Position numbers and translations under genes: made by a program
The notes under the pieces: model-generated
The model's database searches: none
The model's input: the letters and a program-made list of their open reading frames with translations, nothing else
Told to the model about the DNA's origin: nothing
Assembly (NCBI GenBank): GCA_028684915.1
Contig: JAQUEZ010000058.1
Location: 1 to 34,483 of the forward strand
Source: Desulfobulbus sp.
GTDB lineage: Bacteria > Desulfobacterota > Desulfobulbia > Desulfobulbales > Desulfobulbaceae
Direction of reading: 5' to 3'
DNA: 34,483 nt
Part shown: piece by piece, positions 15,458-24,234 of the stretch
Numbering within the stretch: position 1 is the first letter of the stretch
How the letters are laid out: the number at the start of each line of letters is the position of its first letter

Positions 15458-16742
15458 GGCAAAGCGGCGTTACTAACACCTTGTCAATACGATGATGGTC
15501 CATGTCGATCACTTCAAAGCGGTAGCCCTGTTCTTCGAAGTGATCGGCTTCCGCAGGGATACAGCCTAATACATGGATGATAAACCCGGCAATGGAGTGG
15601 TAATCGTGACCGGATTCGCCCGGCAACTCGTTTTTCAACCCCAGGGCGAATGTAACCCGATCAATGGGGACACTGCCGTCGATCAGCCAGGATCCGTCCT
15701 CGCGCTGCCTGATGGTATGGAGATCGACCGGGCCTGAACAGGGTACTTCGCCGACAATGGCAGTGAGCACATCGGTCAGGGTAACCAGCCCTTGAATATC
15801 CCCGTACTCGTCAACCACCAAGGCGCATTGCAACTGTGCCTTACGGAAGTGTTCTAGCAGTTGGGTGGTGGTGACATGCTCGGGGACATAGGACGGCAGC
15901 CGCAGATGCGCCTCGATTTCGAGCGACGAACAGGCAAGAGCGGCTTTCAGCAGATCGGCGGTGCGCAGCAGTCCTGCGATCTCACTCCAACCGCCTCGGC
16001 AGGCAATAATCCGTGAATGGGGGCAATCTGCCAGGTAGGCACGGATTTCTGCCTCCGGCAGGTTGAGATCAAGCAGTTGCACCTCTTGGCGATGGGTCAT
16101 GATCGCCTCCACCGGCAACTCATCAAGCTTCAGTACATTGGCCACCAGCATCTGCTCACTGTGGTGAAAAACCCCGGTCTTGGTCCCCTGCTCCATCAGC
16201 AGCCTGATCTCTTCATTGCTCACGCCGGATTCTCTCGGGGAACGGACACCCATCACCCGCAGCAAATAATTGGAGGAGGTCGCAAGCACCCAGACCAATG
16301 GCTTGGCAATTTTTGCCAAAATACGCATCGGCCGGGCCACCATCAAGGCAACCCGCTCCGGGTTCAACAGCCCCAAATGCTTGGGCACCAGCTCTCCGAC
16401 CACCACAGTGACATAGGTCAGAACCACCACCACGATACCCAGGGCCAAGGGTTGCACCGATGATTGCGGCAGCGGCAGATAAGCTATCCACTTGGCCAGT
16501 GGGCCAACCAGCGTATTCTCCCCCACCGCACCGCTGAGGATGCCGACCATAGTGATCCCCACCTGGACCGTGGAGAGGAAGGCAGCGGGATTATTTTTCA
16601 AGTACAGGGCCGAGTTAGCCCCTTGGCGGCGTTCCCCGGCCATCTTCTCCAGCCGGGCCTCCCGACTGGAAAGCACCGCGATTTCGGATAGAGCAAAGAT
16701 GCCGTTGAGCAAAATAAGCAACAGCAATAAAAGAAAATCCAT
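15441..16742 (-). CDS. CNNM/CorC (HlyC/TlyC) family membrane protein with CBS pair
   Basis: The 433-residue protein has the full layout of the family: an N-terminal DUF21/CNNM membrane domain (about 1-190; FALSEIAVLSSREARLEKMA, VVVGELVPKHLGLLNPERVA), two CBS domains (about 205-330; MTHRQEVQLLDLNL, VVDEYGDIQGLVTLTDVL) and a CorC_HlyC domain (about 345-425; DGSWLIDGSVPIDRV). Such proteins are linked to magnesium and cobalt export or membrane stability; the old name haemolysin is probably misleading. It is convergent with the receptor gene and overlaps its 3' end by 17 bases. A link with cobalt handling is possible but only suggested by position. Confidence 0.9.
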   Translation of the reverse strand: MDFLLLLLLILLNGIFALSEIAVLSSREARLEKMAGERRQGANSALYLKNNPAAFLSTVQVGITMVGILSGAVGENTLVGPLAKWIAYLPLPQSSVQPLALGIVVVVLTYVTVVVGELVPKHLGLLNPERVALMVARPMRILAKIAKPLVWVLATSSNYLLRVMGVRSPRESGVSNEEIRLLMEQGTKTGVFHHSEQMLVANVLKLDELPVEAIMTHRQEVQLLDLNLPEAEIRAYLADCPHSRIIACRGGWSEIAGLLRTADLLKAALACSSLEIEAHLRLPSYVPEHVTTTQLLEHFRKAQLQCALVVDEYGDIQGLVTLTDVLTAIVGEVPCSGPVDLHTIRQREDGSWLIDGSVPIDRVTFALGLKNELPGESGHDYHSIAGFIIHVLGCIPAEADHFEEQGYRFEVIDMDHHRIDKVLVTPLCPKNSN

Positions 16743-16973
16743 GACTTACGAAGCGTAAATAGAAAAAATTGGTGCAGAATGAAGAGCCTTTTTAGATGAC
16801 CAAAGAAATTTCTTCCTTTGGTCGAAACGCCAACCGCTTGGTGCAATTTTATGGCTATGGGGCCACGACCTTGATGTCATCCTGAACGAAGAGCTAAAAA
16901 ATTTCGATGCGTTATGCAGAAGAGGACATACTCTTCATTGTCCCCTTTTACAAAAAATTCATAAAAGACCACA
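16743..16973. other. Intergenic stretch with decayed repeat, no gene
   Basis: This gap between the CorC-type gene and the TPR pseudoprotease gene carries an 8-bp inverted repeat (GACCAAAG with CTTTGGTC, about 16797-16822). It also holds a diverged copy (16815-16890) of a repeat that occurs at 27725-27796. I see no convincing coding sequence or RNA gene. Confidence 0.5.
16820..16890 (+). repeat. Diverged copy of a dispersed repeat shared with 27725-27796
   Basis: From GGTCGAAA through TTTTATGG to ATGTCATCCTGAACGAA, about three quarters of positions match the stretch at 27725-27796 (GGTCGAAATGACATCC through GTGTCATCCCGAACGAA). The 27725 copy directly joins an arm of the GIY-YIG-associated repeat, so both may belong to one larger repeat family. 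Confidence 0.55.
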
Positions 16974-18107
16974 TTATGGATGGGCATGATCGTGTTCCTC
17001 CACATCGTCAAACCCCGGGGCATCCCCTTGCTCGAAATACCTGAGCAGTTCCTGCGCCTTGGACTCGTCCAGCCGTCTGAGTTGCTCCACAGCCCGCATG
17101 GCCTGTTCATGCTCACCCGCGGCCTCATGAGCCATGCTCAAATTAGTCCAACCATCGACATCCTTGGGATTGATACGGACGACCTCCTGATAGGCACGAA
17201 CCGAATCGGAAAATTGCCCCAGATCGGTGGAGACAAAACCAAGGTTGCTCCAACCATCGATATCAGAGGGATTGATACGGATTGTCTGCTGAAATGCGGC
17301 CTGAGCCTCCTGCGAACTGTGCAGGGCAATGCAGGCATACCCCAAAGTGTGCCAGGCGGTGGCCTCTTCGGGAAATTCGCTGGACCAGCTTCGGCTCAAG
17401 TCGCGCAACTGCTCCCAATTCGAGGCTTCCTCCAGCATGGCGGCCCGTTTGATCCAGTTGATTTGACGATGAAGCCCTCCCGCCTCTCCGCCGGGTTGCA
17501 GACTGTCGAGCCATTCGACTGGGGCAACAAAATGAAGGTTCTGGGCGCCCTCAGCAAAGACAGTGGTGATGCCGATCAAACGCCCCTCCAGATCAAAAAC
17601 CCCGCGACCGACCGTTTGCGCTGTTCCCAAGAGCGTGGTTTCAATCAACGGCGGCTTACCGCCCCGCAGTTGGGTCAGCACTCCAGATTCAACCGCAGCC
17701 GTGGCCTCGGGCTTTCCCACCGCCCAAACCGACTCCTGTATGGAAAGCGCATTGCTGCTGCCACGTTCAGCCGCCCTAGCGCCCAGGTCGGCAACCGCCA
17801 ACAGGCAGAGCTCCTTTTCCCGATCCGCCACCAGCAGGGTCGCAGTGTATGTATTCTTAGCGAAAGTGACGGCCAAGCCGCTTCGACCGGCCACCAGGGA
17901 GCAGGAGGTTATCACCTGCTGCGGTCGAACCACTACCCCGCTGGCGGAAAAGGTGGTCCCGGATTGCGGATCAAATGCATGCACCGCCACTAGCGACGAC
18001 TCGACCTTTGCCACAACCTCCGGCCCACTGAGGGCAAAAAGCTGTGGAGGAAAAAGAGCACACAGGAACCCAGCCAGGGCAATTGGCACGAGTTTATGAA
18101 CGCGCAT
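16974..18107 (-). CDS. Exported trypsin-fold pseudoprotease with C-terminal TPR repeats
   Basis: The 377-residue protein has a signal peptide (1-26), a DegP-like trypsin fold (about 28-210) and TPR repeats (about 235-345; WSNLGFVSTDLGQFSDSVRA, WTNLSMAHEAAGEHEQAM). It ends in an acidic/His-rich tail (EEHDHAHP). The fold is visible from ASGVVVRPQQVITSCSLV, EKELCLLAVADLG and VGRGVFDLEGRLIGIT. The usual His of VTNxHV is replaced (SCSL, 68-71), the Asp of DLALL is Glu (ELCLL), and GNSGGPLF has become TVGRGVF, so the catalytic Ser is absent. It is therefore probably a binding protein and not an enzyme. It lies 17 bases after the flavin reductase gene on the same strand and may be co-transcribed. 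Its partner is unknown. Confidence 0.82.
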   Translation of the reverse strand: MRVHKLVPIALAGFLCALFPPQLFALSGPEVVAKVESSLVAVHAFDPQSGTTFSASGVVVRPQQVITSCSLVAGRSGLAVTFAKNTYTATLLVADREKELCLLAVADLGARAAERGSSNALSIQESVWAVGKPEATAAVESGVLTQLRGGKPPLIETTLLGTAQTVGRGVFDLEGRLIGITTVFAEGAQNLHFVAPVEWLDSLQPGGEAGGLHRQINWIKRAAMLEEASNWEQLRDLSRSWSSEFPEEATAWHTLGYACIALHSSQEAQAAFQQTIRINPSDIDGWSNLGFVSTDLGQFSDSVRAYQEVVRINPKDVDGWTNLSMAHEAAGEHEQAMRAVEQLRRLDESKAQELLRYFEQGDAPGFDDVEEHDHAHP

Positions 18108-18124
18108 GAAAAGTATACCCGCAA

Positions 18125-18727
18125 TTATTTATTTTTCTTGGCCCCAGCACTACGCTTTCGCCGTTTTTTCTGCACCGAGAAGCCGAACTTGCCGATTTTT
18201 TCCCCCATGCCGTAGTAGCCACCATGGGCAAAGACCAACGGCTCCGCCTTGGAAATATCAAAGGCTCCGCTGTGGGCATCGATATAAAGCTCATCCGCCT
18301 TGACGTTGACCACCTCGGCAATGAACATATCGTGGGTGCCCAATCGCTTGATTTCGACCACCTTGCACTCGATATTAATCGGCGCTTCCTCGATGATCGG
18401 TGCCCGAACCTTGGAGGCCAGCCCGGGAGTCAGGCCCATTTCCGCAAATTTTTGATAATTTCGCCCCGATCTGACGCCGCACCAATCGGTGGCAAAAGCC
18501 AGTGGCCGGGTGGTGAGATTAATTACAAACTCGCGGGTCCGCTCGAGGATCGCGTAGGAATGACGCTCGGGACGTACCGAGATGTAACACATCGGCGGGT
18601 CGGAACAGATGGTTCCGGTCCAGGCAATGGTAATGATATTTTGTTCCTCGGGCGTTTCACCCAGGCTGACCATGACCGCAGGCAAGGGGTAAATCATGGT
18701 GCCGGGTTTCCAATCAACTTTTGCCAT
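18125..18727 (-). CDS. Flavin reductase-like FMN-binding protein (flavoredoxin family)
   Basis: The 200-residue protein matches the flavin reductase-like split-barrel family: YPLPAVMVSLGETPEEQN near the start, NIITIAWTGTICSDPPMCYI (the flavin-binding strand with its conserved Ser/Thr region), HSYAILERTREFVINLTT and a closing strand with LVFAHGGYYGMGEKIGKFG. In anaerobes such proteins serve as flavoredoxins or supply reduced flavin to partner oxidoreductases. It ends in an unusual basic tail (KKRRKRSAGAKKNK). The pseudoprotease gene follows 17 bases later on the same strand. The exact electron partner cannot be told. Confidence 0.88.
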   Translation of the reverse strand: MAKVDWKPGTMIYPLPAVMVSLGETPEEQNIITIAWTGTICSDPPMCYISVRPERHSYAILERTREFVINLTTRPLAFATDWCGVRSGRNYQKFAEMGLTPGLASKVRAPIIEEAPINIECKVVEIKRLGTHDMFIAEVVNVKADELYIDAHSGAFDISKAEPLVFAHGGYYGMGEKIGKFGFSVQKKRRKRSAGAKKNK

Positions 18728-18869
18728 ATTTCATTTTTGTGATTTGTCTTGCACAGTAAGGGTGCGGGGCAGCAATTTGGCCCACAGATAATTTTTCAAA
18801 TTCAGGGAGACAATGTACAATACATTACCCGCGTCAAAAGTGCTTCAAGAAGCCCTCTTGATTTTCTCT

Positions 18870-18882
18870 CCTCCTTAGGAGG
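18870..18882 (+). promoter_or_regulatory. Ribosome binding site inside a small hairpin
   Basis: CCTCC, TTA and GGAGG form a perfect 5-bp hairpin that contains the full Shine-Dalgarno sequence of the TPR gene (ATG 18888, five bases after GGAGG). The stem would hide the site until opened, so translation may be tuned by RNA structure. The spacing and strength of the site strongly support the chosen start. Confidence 0.5.
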
Positions 18883-18887
18883 TAATC

Positions 18888-20264
18888 ATGCCAAGCATCG
18901 CAGAACAGCAGGATTTTGTCGTTTGCATGGCCCGCCAAGCCGCCCTTCTTGCGGCGACCCAACCGATGGAGCAACCAGGGCACCAGACCTACAATGAGGA
19001 AGCATTTCATCAGGCTCTGAGACTGGCCCGAGAGCTGGACATGGGCGAGGCCATGCTCGCCTTAAACCAGTTCCTGGCCCTTGCCGCCTTCTGCAAACAC
19101 GATCTGGCTTTGGCTGCACAACTCTTTACCCAACTGGTCGATACAGGCCAACAGCTGCATCGCCCCCTGGTTGAGGCCGATGGTTGTCATCAACTGGGAC
19201 GAATCTCCCTGGAGCAGGGGTTGCTGGAGGAGGCGCGCGAATGGTACGAGCGCGCCCTTGCCCTCTTAAACCAGCAGGAAAACAGCCAAGACAAAGCAAT
19301 CATCTCCCATCAGCTAGGTACCATCGCCGAGGAACAGGGGGATTTGCCCCAGGCGGAACAGTGGTACAAAAAGGCGCTTGCCCTCTTTGAACAACTGGAG
19401 AATACCCAGGGTATAGCCGCTGCCTGCCACCAATTGGGCAGAGCCGCCCAGGGGCAACACGACTGCACCCTTGCCGTTCGCTGGTACACCAGGGCCCTTG
19501 CTCTGTTCCGGCAGCAGGACAATGCACACGCCGCTGCCAGCACCTGTCATCAGTTGGGACGTATTGCCCAAGAGCAGCATGATTACCCGGATGCACAGTC
19601 TTGGTATGAACAGTCGCTGCATATCTTTGAACAACTGGACAATGCTCACGATACCGCCCTCACCTGTCATCAGCTGGGGCGAATCGGCCAGGAACAGCGT
19701 AATTTCGATACCGCTGAACAGTGGTACGAAAAGGCGCTACACCTTTTTCAACAGTTAGGTGACCGGCAAAGCCTGGCCAACACCTGCAGCCAAAGGGGTA
19801 TTCTTGCCCAGGAGCAATGCGACTTTATCGCCGCCCAAAGCTATCACACCCAGGCTCTCGACCTTTATGAACAGTTGAAATGTCCGGCTGAGATTGCCAG
19901 TACCTGCACTCAACTAGGGAGAATCGCCCAGGAGCAGCACGACCTCGCAGCGGCGCAATCCTGGTATGAAAAATCGCTTTTGATCTATGGAGATCAGAAA
20001 AACAATATTGATGCGGCCCTGACCTTCGGCCAGCTCGGCTACCTCAAACAGCAGCAGCGGGAACACGAACAGGCTGGCCGCTGGTTTGTCCGCGCAATCG
20101 AGAGTTTTGCCGATCAGGAAGACAGCTACCGAATGAGCACCACCATGGTCTGTTTCCTGGAAAATCTGCAGCAAGCCGATGCAAAGACCCAGGAACAATT
20201 GCGCCGTCTCTGGCAGGAGGCGGACTTTGACTGCATCATTTCCCTCGAAGAGCTTGAAGAGTAG
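18888..20264 (+). CDS. Protein with eight consecutive 40-residue TPR repeats
   Basis: The 458-residue soluble protein has an N-terminal helical part (1-99) and then eight uninterrupted units of exactly 40 residues (100-419). Each starts with a form of CHQLGRIAQEQ, followed by WYEKALxLFEQL, and each unit spans 120 bases of DNA. This is the kinesin-light-chain-like TPR type, which makes a superhelical protein-binding surface. A short C-terminal helix region follows (420-458, ending SLEELEE). There is no signal peptide or membrane segment, so it is likely a cytoplasmic scaffold. A strong AGGAGG precedes the ATG. The neighbours are unrelated metabolic and signalling genes, and the binding partner is unknown. 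Confidence 0.9.
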   Translation: MPSIAEQQDFVVCMARQAALLAATQPMEQPGHQTYNEEAFHQALRLARELDMGEAMLALNQFLALAAFCKHDLALAAQLFTQLVDTGQQLHRPLVEADGCHQLGRISLEQGLLEEAREWYERALALLNQQENSQDKAIISHQLGTIAEEQGDLPQAEQWYKKALALFEQLENTQGIAAACHQLGRAAQGQHDCTLAVRWYTRALALFRQQDNAHAAASTCHQLGRIAQEQHDYPDAQSWYEQSLHIFEQLDNAHDTALTCHQLGRIGQEQRNFDTAEQWYEKALHLFQQLGDRQSLANTCSQRGILAQEQCDFIAAQSYHTQALDLYEQLKCPAEIASTCTQLGRIAQEQHDLAAAQSWYEKSLLIYGDQKNNIDAALTFGQLGYLKQQQREHEQAGRWFVRAIESFADQEDSYRMSTTMVCFLENLQQADAKTQEQLRRLWQEADFDCIISLEELEE

Positions 20265-20283
20265 GTCAACGCCGATCACACAT

Positions 20284-20440
20284 GATGGCGTCGTAAAAAC
20301 TTCGATAGACTACGTCGCAGCGTTTTTCTCGACACTCGACATACCTGATGTATGCCTTCGCGCCGAAAAAAAAAACACTACTCCTTGTATATCTGTGTTT
20401 TCACTTAGCCATCTTTTAGAGTTTGATGGCCTCGTTAAAG
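20284..20440 (+). repeat. MITE-like element, copy A
   Basis: This copy begins GATGGCGTCGTAAAAACTTC, includes TCGACACTCGACATACC and TGTATGCCTTCGCGCCG, and fades near GATGGCCTCGTTAAA. It matches copies B (24070-24229) and C (27839-27996, both in reverse orientation) along nearly its whole length. It carries no gene and lies between the TPR gene and the sensor kinase gene. Its right end has diverged from the terminal inverted repeat seen in copy B. Confidence 0.85.
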
Positions 20441-20567
20441 CTCCCCAAACGGCAACTTGCCAACATACCTTAAGGTTCCATAAAACCATAAACGCCGTTC
20501 TCGAGTCTTTTTACGAGAACGACAAATACAGAGTGATGATTCAACCGCCCAAGGAGGCGTATGTCTC

Positions 20568-23500
20568 ATGAACAAAACCAAGCTACTGTTATTTACTTGG
20601 ATTCTTTTGATCAGCCTTTGCTGCGTCGCCGCTGTCGCACTGGGGAGCGAAACCACTCCAGCGCGGGTTTTACTCATCAGTTCCTACCATCCAGAATTCC
20701 CTACATTTTATCAGCAGATCAATGGGATAAAGTCGGTTTTTGACCCCAAAGGCATTCTTCTTGATGTCGAATTCATGGACAAAAAACGGTTTGCCGACGA
20801 AGAAAATGAAGCCTACTTCCTCAACCACCTGACATACAAACTCCAACGGTCCAAGCCCTATAACGTTGTCATGACCGCAGATGACGACGCACTGTTGTTT
20901 TTGCTCATGCATAAAAAGGATCTTTTCCCCTCGCAGCCGGCCATTTTCCTAGGGGTCAACAACATTGCCACGGCCAAGGCTCAAAATGAGCGCAAGGACA
21001 TTACCGGGGTTATCGAAGATGTTTCGATGCAGGAAACCGTGCAAATGATGCTCGACCTCAACCCCGGCACCAAACGCATTATAGCTCTGGTCGATACCAC
21101 GCCAAGCAGCATGGGCGACCTGCTCACGTTCAAGCAACTGGCACCGAGCTTTCCGCAGGTTTCATTCACCCAACTCTCCCTTGGTGATCATTCCTTTGAT
21201 GAATTTGCAAAAGAATTGCACAAAATCGACAAAGAAGCAGCCGTGCTCCTGCTCTCTTCCTATGTCGACAAGACTGGCCGACGAATGCGGTTTGAAGACA
21301 GCCTGAGGCTCATTCTCGATAATTTACAGACCCCGCTCTTTCATCTTTGGTATCACGGCCTCGGCAAGGGGATTCTCGGCGGCAAGGTTATCTCCCATCA
21401 GCAACAGGGCAAAACTGCGGCAGAAATTGCGGTGCGTATACTAGGGGGTGAACCGGTTGAATCGATCAAGGTGGTCGAAAAAAGTCCGAATATCAATGTC
21501 ATTGATTATAGCGTCCTTAAAAAATTTTACCTCAACGACAAAAGATTACCCGAAAACACCACCTTTCTTAACAAACCCTATTCCTTGTACGAGCAGTACC
21601 AATCCCATTTCTGGGCCGGAGTAATTTTCTTTCTTTCACAAATGCTGATCATAATATTTCTTGTCAGAGTCATTGGTAAAATCAAAAAAACCGAATCAGC
21701 TCTGCGAGAAAGCGAAAACAGATACGCCAGTTTTTTTAAAAACAATCACTCGGTGATCCTTCTTCTGAATCCGAATTCCGGAGTTATCGTCGACCTGAAC
21801 CCGGCAGCCTGCCATTTCTATGGGTATGCCCGTGAAGAAATTGTCGGGAAAAATCTTACCATTCTCAACCCCCTACCCTTTGCCCAATTACAAGAGGCTT
21901 TGGCTGCAGCTCGCAGTATGGAGCGCAACCATTTCTTCCTCCAGCACCGGTTGGCCACCGGTGAGATTCGCGATGTCGAAGTTTATAGTGGTCCGATAAT
22001 GGTAAGCGGAGAGGAGATGCTCTGTTCAATCGTCCACGACATCACCGAACGCAGAAAAGCCGAACAGGCAGTAAAAGAAAGAGAGCTATTTTTGGCTGCC
22101 ATCCTGCAGACAGCAGCTGAGGGATTCTGGGTGCTTGATACCAGAGGCATTATCAACGAGGTGAACGGTGCCTATTGCGCCATGACCGGATATACGAAAC
22201 AGGAACTCATCGGTATGCCGATAAATACCATCGATGCCCACGAATCCATTTTTGGTGTTGGAGAACGGATTGCCCGGATTATCGCCAATGGCAGTGAGTT
22301 ATTTGAAACCGAGCACTGCAGAAAGGATGGCTCGGTTTTTCCGGTTGAAATTTCAGCCGCCTATCTCCCTGAGAATGGAGGCCAATTCATCAATTTCTGC
22401 CGCGATCTCACCGAAAGAAAACTGACAGAAGAAAAGCTACGCACAACCCTTGAGCGAACCCAAATCATCCTCTCCAACATCCAGCTTGGCCTTATGCTGG
22501 TCAACAGTGAAAACACCATCGAATTTATCAATCAAAGCTGCTGTGACCTCTTTGCTTTTGGGACACCGCCAGCCCAGGTGATTGGTGTTCCTGCGGCGGA
22601 GATAACGGCAAAGGTGGTCAACCTGTTTGCCGAACCTGAGCGCGCAACAGTACGCATTCAAGAACTCATCGAAAACAATGTCCCTGTTTTGAACGATGAA
22701 ATCCACCTCAGCGGAGACAGGACCTTGTTGCGCGACTTCGTGCCCATTGTCATAGACGGAAAACCGTACGGACGCCTGTGGTATTACTATGATATTACCG
22801 AGCAGCGAAAGGCTCAAGGCGATCGAAAACGGCTTGAAGAGCAACTGGTTCAGGCGCAAAAGATGGAAGCCATCGGTACTTTGGCCGGTGGCATTGCCCA
22901 TGATTTCAACAATATTTTGGGTGCGGTCATTGGCTATGCGGAGATGGCAAAAGATGCCTGTATCGCAGGAACGAAAGTCGACCGTGATCTCGGCATGGTT
23001 CTGGAAGCAGCTCAACGCGCGGCCGGATTAGTCAGACAGATTCTGGCATTCAGTCGTCAGGCCGAAACCAAACGGATCAAAATGGAGCCGGCGCTGATCG
23101 TCAAGGAGGCGGTCAAACTGCTCAGATCGACCATTCCTTCCACCATTACTCTTGAAACGCACATCAAAAAAAATCCCCTGTATATTGTTGCCGACCCAGT
23201 TCAGCTGCAGCAGGTGGTGATGAATCTCTGCACCAATGCCTACCATGCCATGGAACAGACCGGGGGAACCATTCGCATTGAGTTGAGTGCCTGCACACTC
23301 TCAGGCCAAGATCTGCTTGCCCACCCTCGTATTGTCCCAGGATCGTTTATTCGGCTCACGGTGTCCGATACCGGCCCCGGAATCCCATTGGAAATTCAAG
23401 AAAAAATTTTCGAGCCTTACTTCACCACCAAGGAAGTCGGCAAAGGGACCGGATTGGGCCTCGCCATCGTCCATGGTATCGTCTCGAGTAGCGGTGGTTT

Positions 23501-24008
23501 TATCACCTATGCCGGAACCACGGGAGAAGGTTCGATCTTCCATATTTACTTTCCAGAAGCATCAAGAGAACCGATCCTCGAACCCACGACCCAACCAATC
23601 TCCCTGGCTGGGAGCGGCCAAATCCTTTTTGTCGACGATGAGGAAATGCTTGCGGAAATGGGCCAGGCCATGCTCGAACGGTTGGGCTACCGGGTAACCA
23701 TCCAGACGAGCAGCCTTGAGGCCTTGGCCACCTTTGAACATACTCCGGACAGCTTTGATGCCGTGATCACCGACCAGACCATGCCGGGAATGACAGGGGC
23801 AGAAATGGCGCGAAAAATATTGCAAATTCGCCCGCAAATCCCAATCATACTCTGCACGGGCTATAGCAACCTAATCAACGAGGAACAGGCAAAAAAGATG
23901 GGGATTAAGGGATTTGTCATGAAACCCCTTACCAAAAAGGTACTGGGCACCCTGTTGAAAGCGGTATTGGACGATCCGAAAACAACAGGACGACAATCGC
24001 CAACCTAA
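20568..24008 (+). CDS. Hybrid sensor histidine kinase with ABC-substrate-binding-type periplasmic sensor
   Basis: The 1146-residue protein has a signal anchor (about 5-25) and a periplasmic domain of the ABC_sub_bind type (about 30-340; VLLISSYHPEFPTFYQQING, KPYNVVMTADDDALLFLL, GKVISHQQQGKTAAEIAVRI). A membrane helix follows (about 345-370). Three PAS domains run from about 380 to 765, the first with NRYASFFKNNHSVILLLNPN. The HisKA domain has phosphoacceptor His778 (GGIAHDFNNILG). The HATPase domain shows an N box (NLCTNAYHAME), DTGPGIP and GKGTGLGLAIVHGIV. A receiver domain at the C-terminus has Asp1069 (DAVITDQTMPGMTG). It should sense a small molecule outside the cytoplasm and pass phosphate within itself and on to an unseen regulator. 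AAGGAGG lies ten bases before ATG 20568. No response regulator with an output domain is adjacent. Confidence 0.92.
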   Translation: MNKTKLLLFTWILLISLCCVAAVALGSETTPARVLLISSYHPEFPTFYQQINGIKSVFDPKGILLDVEFMDKKRFADEENEAYFLNHLTYKLQRSKPYNVVMTADDDALLFLLMHKKDLFPSQPAIFLGVNNIATAKAQNERKDITGVIEDVSMQETVQMMLDLNPGTKRIIALVDTTPSSMGDLLTFKQLAPSFPQVSFTQLSLGDHSFDEFAKELHKIDKEAAVLLLSSYVDKTGRRMRFEDSLRLILDNLQTPLFHLWYHGLGKGILGGKVISHQQQGKTAAEIAVRILGGEPVESIKVVEKSPNINVIDYSVLKKFYLNDKRLPENTTFLNKPYSLYEQYQSHFWAGVIFFLSQMLIIIFLVRVIGKIKKTESALRESENRYASFFKNNHSVILLLNPNSGVIVDLNPAACHFYGYAREEIVGKNLTILNPLPFAQLQEALAAARSMERNHFFLQHRLATGEIRDVEVYSGPIMVSGEEMLCSIVHDITERRKAEQAVKERELFLAAILQTAAEGFWVLDTRGIINEVNGAYCAMTGYTKQELIGMPINTIDAHESIFGVGERIARIIANGSELFETEHCRKDGSVFPVEISAAYLPENGGQFINFCRDLTERKLTEEKLRTTLERTQIILSNIQLGLMLVNSENTIEFINQSCCDLFAFGTPPAQVIGVPAAEITAKVVNLFAEPERATVRIQELIENNVPVLNDEIHLSGDRTLLRDFVPIVIDGKPYGRLWYYYDITEQRKAQGDRKRLEEQLVQAQKMEAIGTLAGGIAHDFNNILGAVIGYAEMAKDACIAGTKVDRDLGMVLEAAQRAAGLVRQILAFSRQAETKRIKMEPALIVKEAVKLLRSTIPSTITLETHIKKNPLYIVADPVQLQQVVMNLCTNAYHAMEQTGGTIRIELSACTLSGQDLLAHPRIVPGSFIRLTVSDTGPGIPLEIQEKIFEPYFTTKEVGKGTGLGLAIVHGIVSSSGGFITYAGTTGEGSIFHIYFPEASREPILEPTTQPISLAGSGQILFVDDEEMLAEMGQAMLERLGYRVTIQTSSLEALATFEHTPDSFDAVITDQTMPGMTGAEMARKILQIRPQIPIILCTGYSNLINEEQAKKMGIKGFVMKPLTKKVLGTLLKAVLDDPKTTGRQSPT

Positions 24009-24069
24009 CCTCTGTTGACCAAACACCGTGGACCGCTTTGCCCACAGCGTTTCATCTTAATTTTTCTTT

Positions 24070-24229
24070 GATGGACTCGTAAACAGTCCATCATTCTCTA
24101 AGAGATGGCTGGGTAAAAACACAGATTGACAAGGAGCAGTGTTTCTACCGGCGCGAAGGCATACAGAAAGTATGTCGAGTGTCGGGCAAACGCTGCGACG
24201 CGGTAGATCGAAGTTTTTACGACGCCATC
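24070..24229 (-). repeat. MITE-like element, copy B (complete, with terminal inverted repeats)
   Basis: The ends GATGGACTCGTAAACA (24070) and TTTTTACGACGCCATC (24214-24229) are inverted copies of each other with a few mismatches. The body matches copies A and C. TTCTTT occurs directly on both sides (24064-24069 and 24230-24235), which could be a target-site duplication, although T-rich sequence makes chance possible. The element sits six bases from the stop codon of tcdA. Confidence 0.85.
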
Positions 24230-24234
24230 TTCTT

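Noticed and set aside
19185..20144. Regular 120-base period that could suggest a CRISPR array or satellite
   Set aside because: The period matches exactly the 40-residue TPR units in an intact reading frame; there is no repeat-spacer pattern.
20561..20743. 60-codon frame starting at ATG 20561, close behind AAGGAGG
   Set aside because: It overlaps the kinase N-terminus in another frame and has no resemblance to a protein; the kinase start at 20568 gives a proper signal anchor. A short leader effect on translation cannot be excluded.
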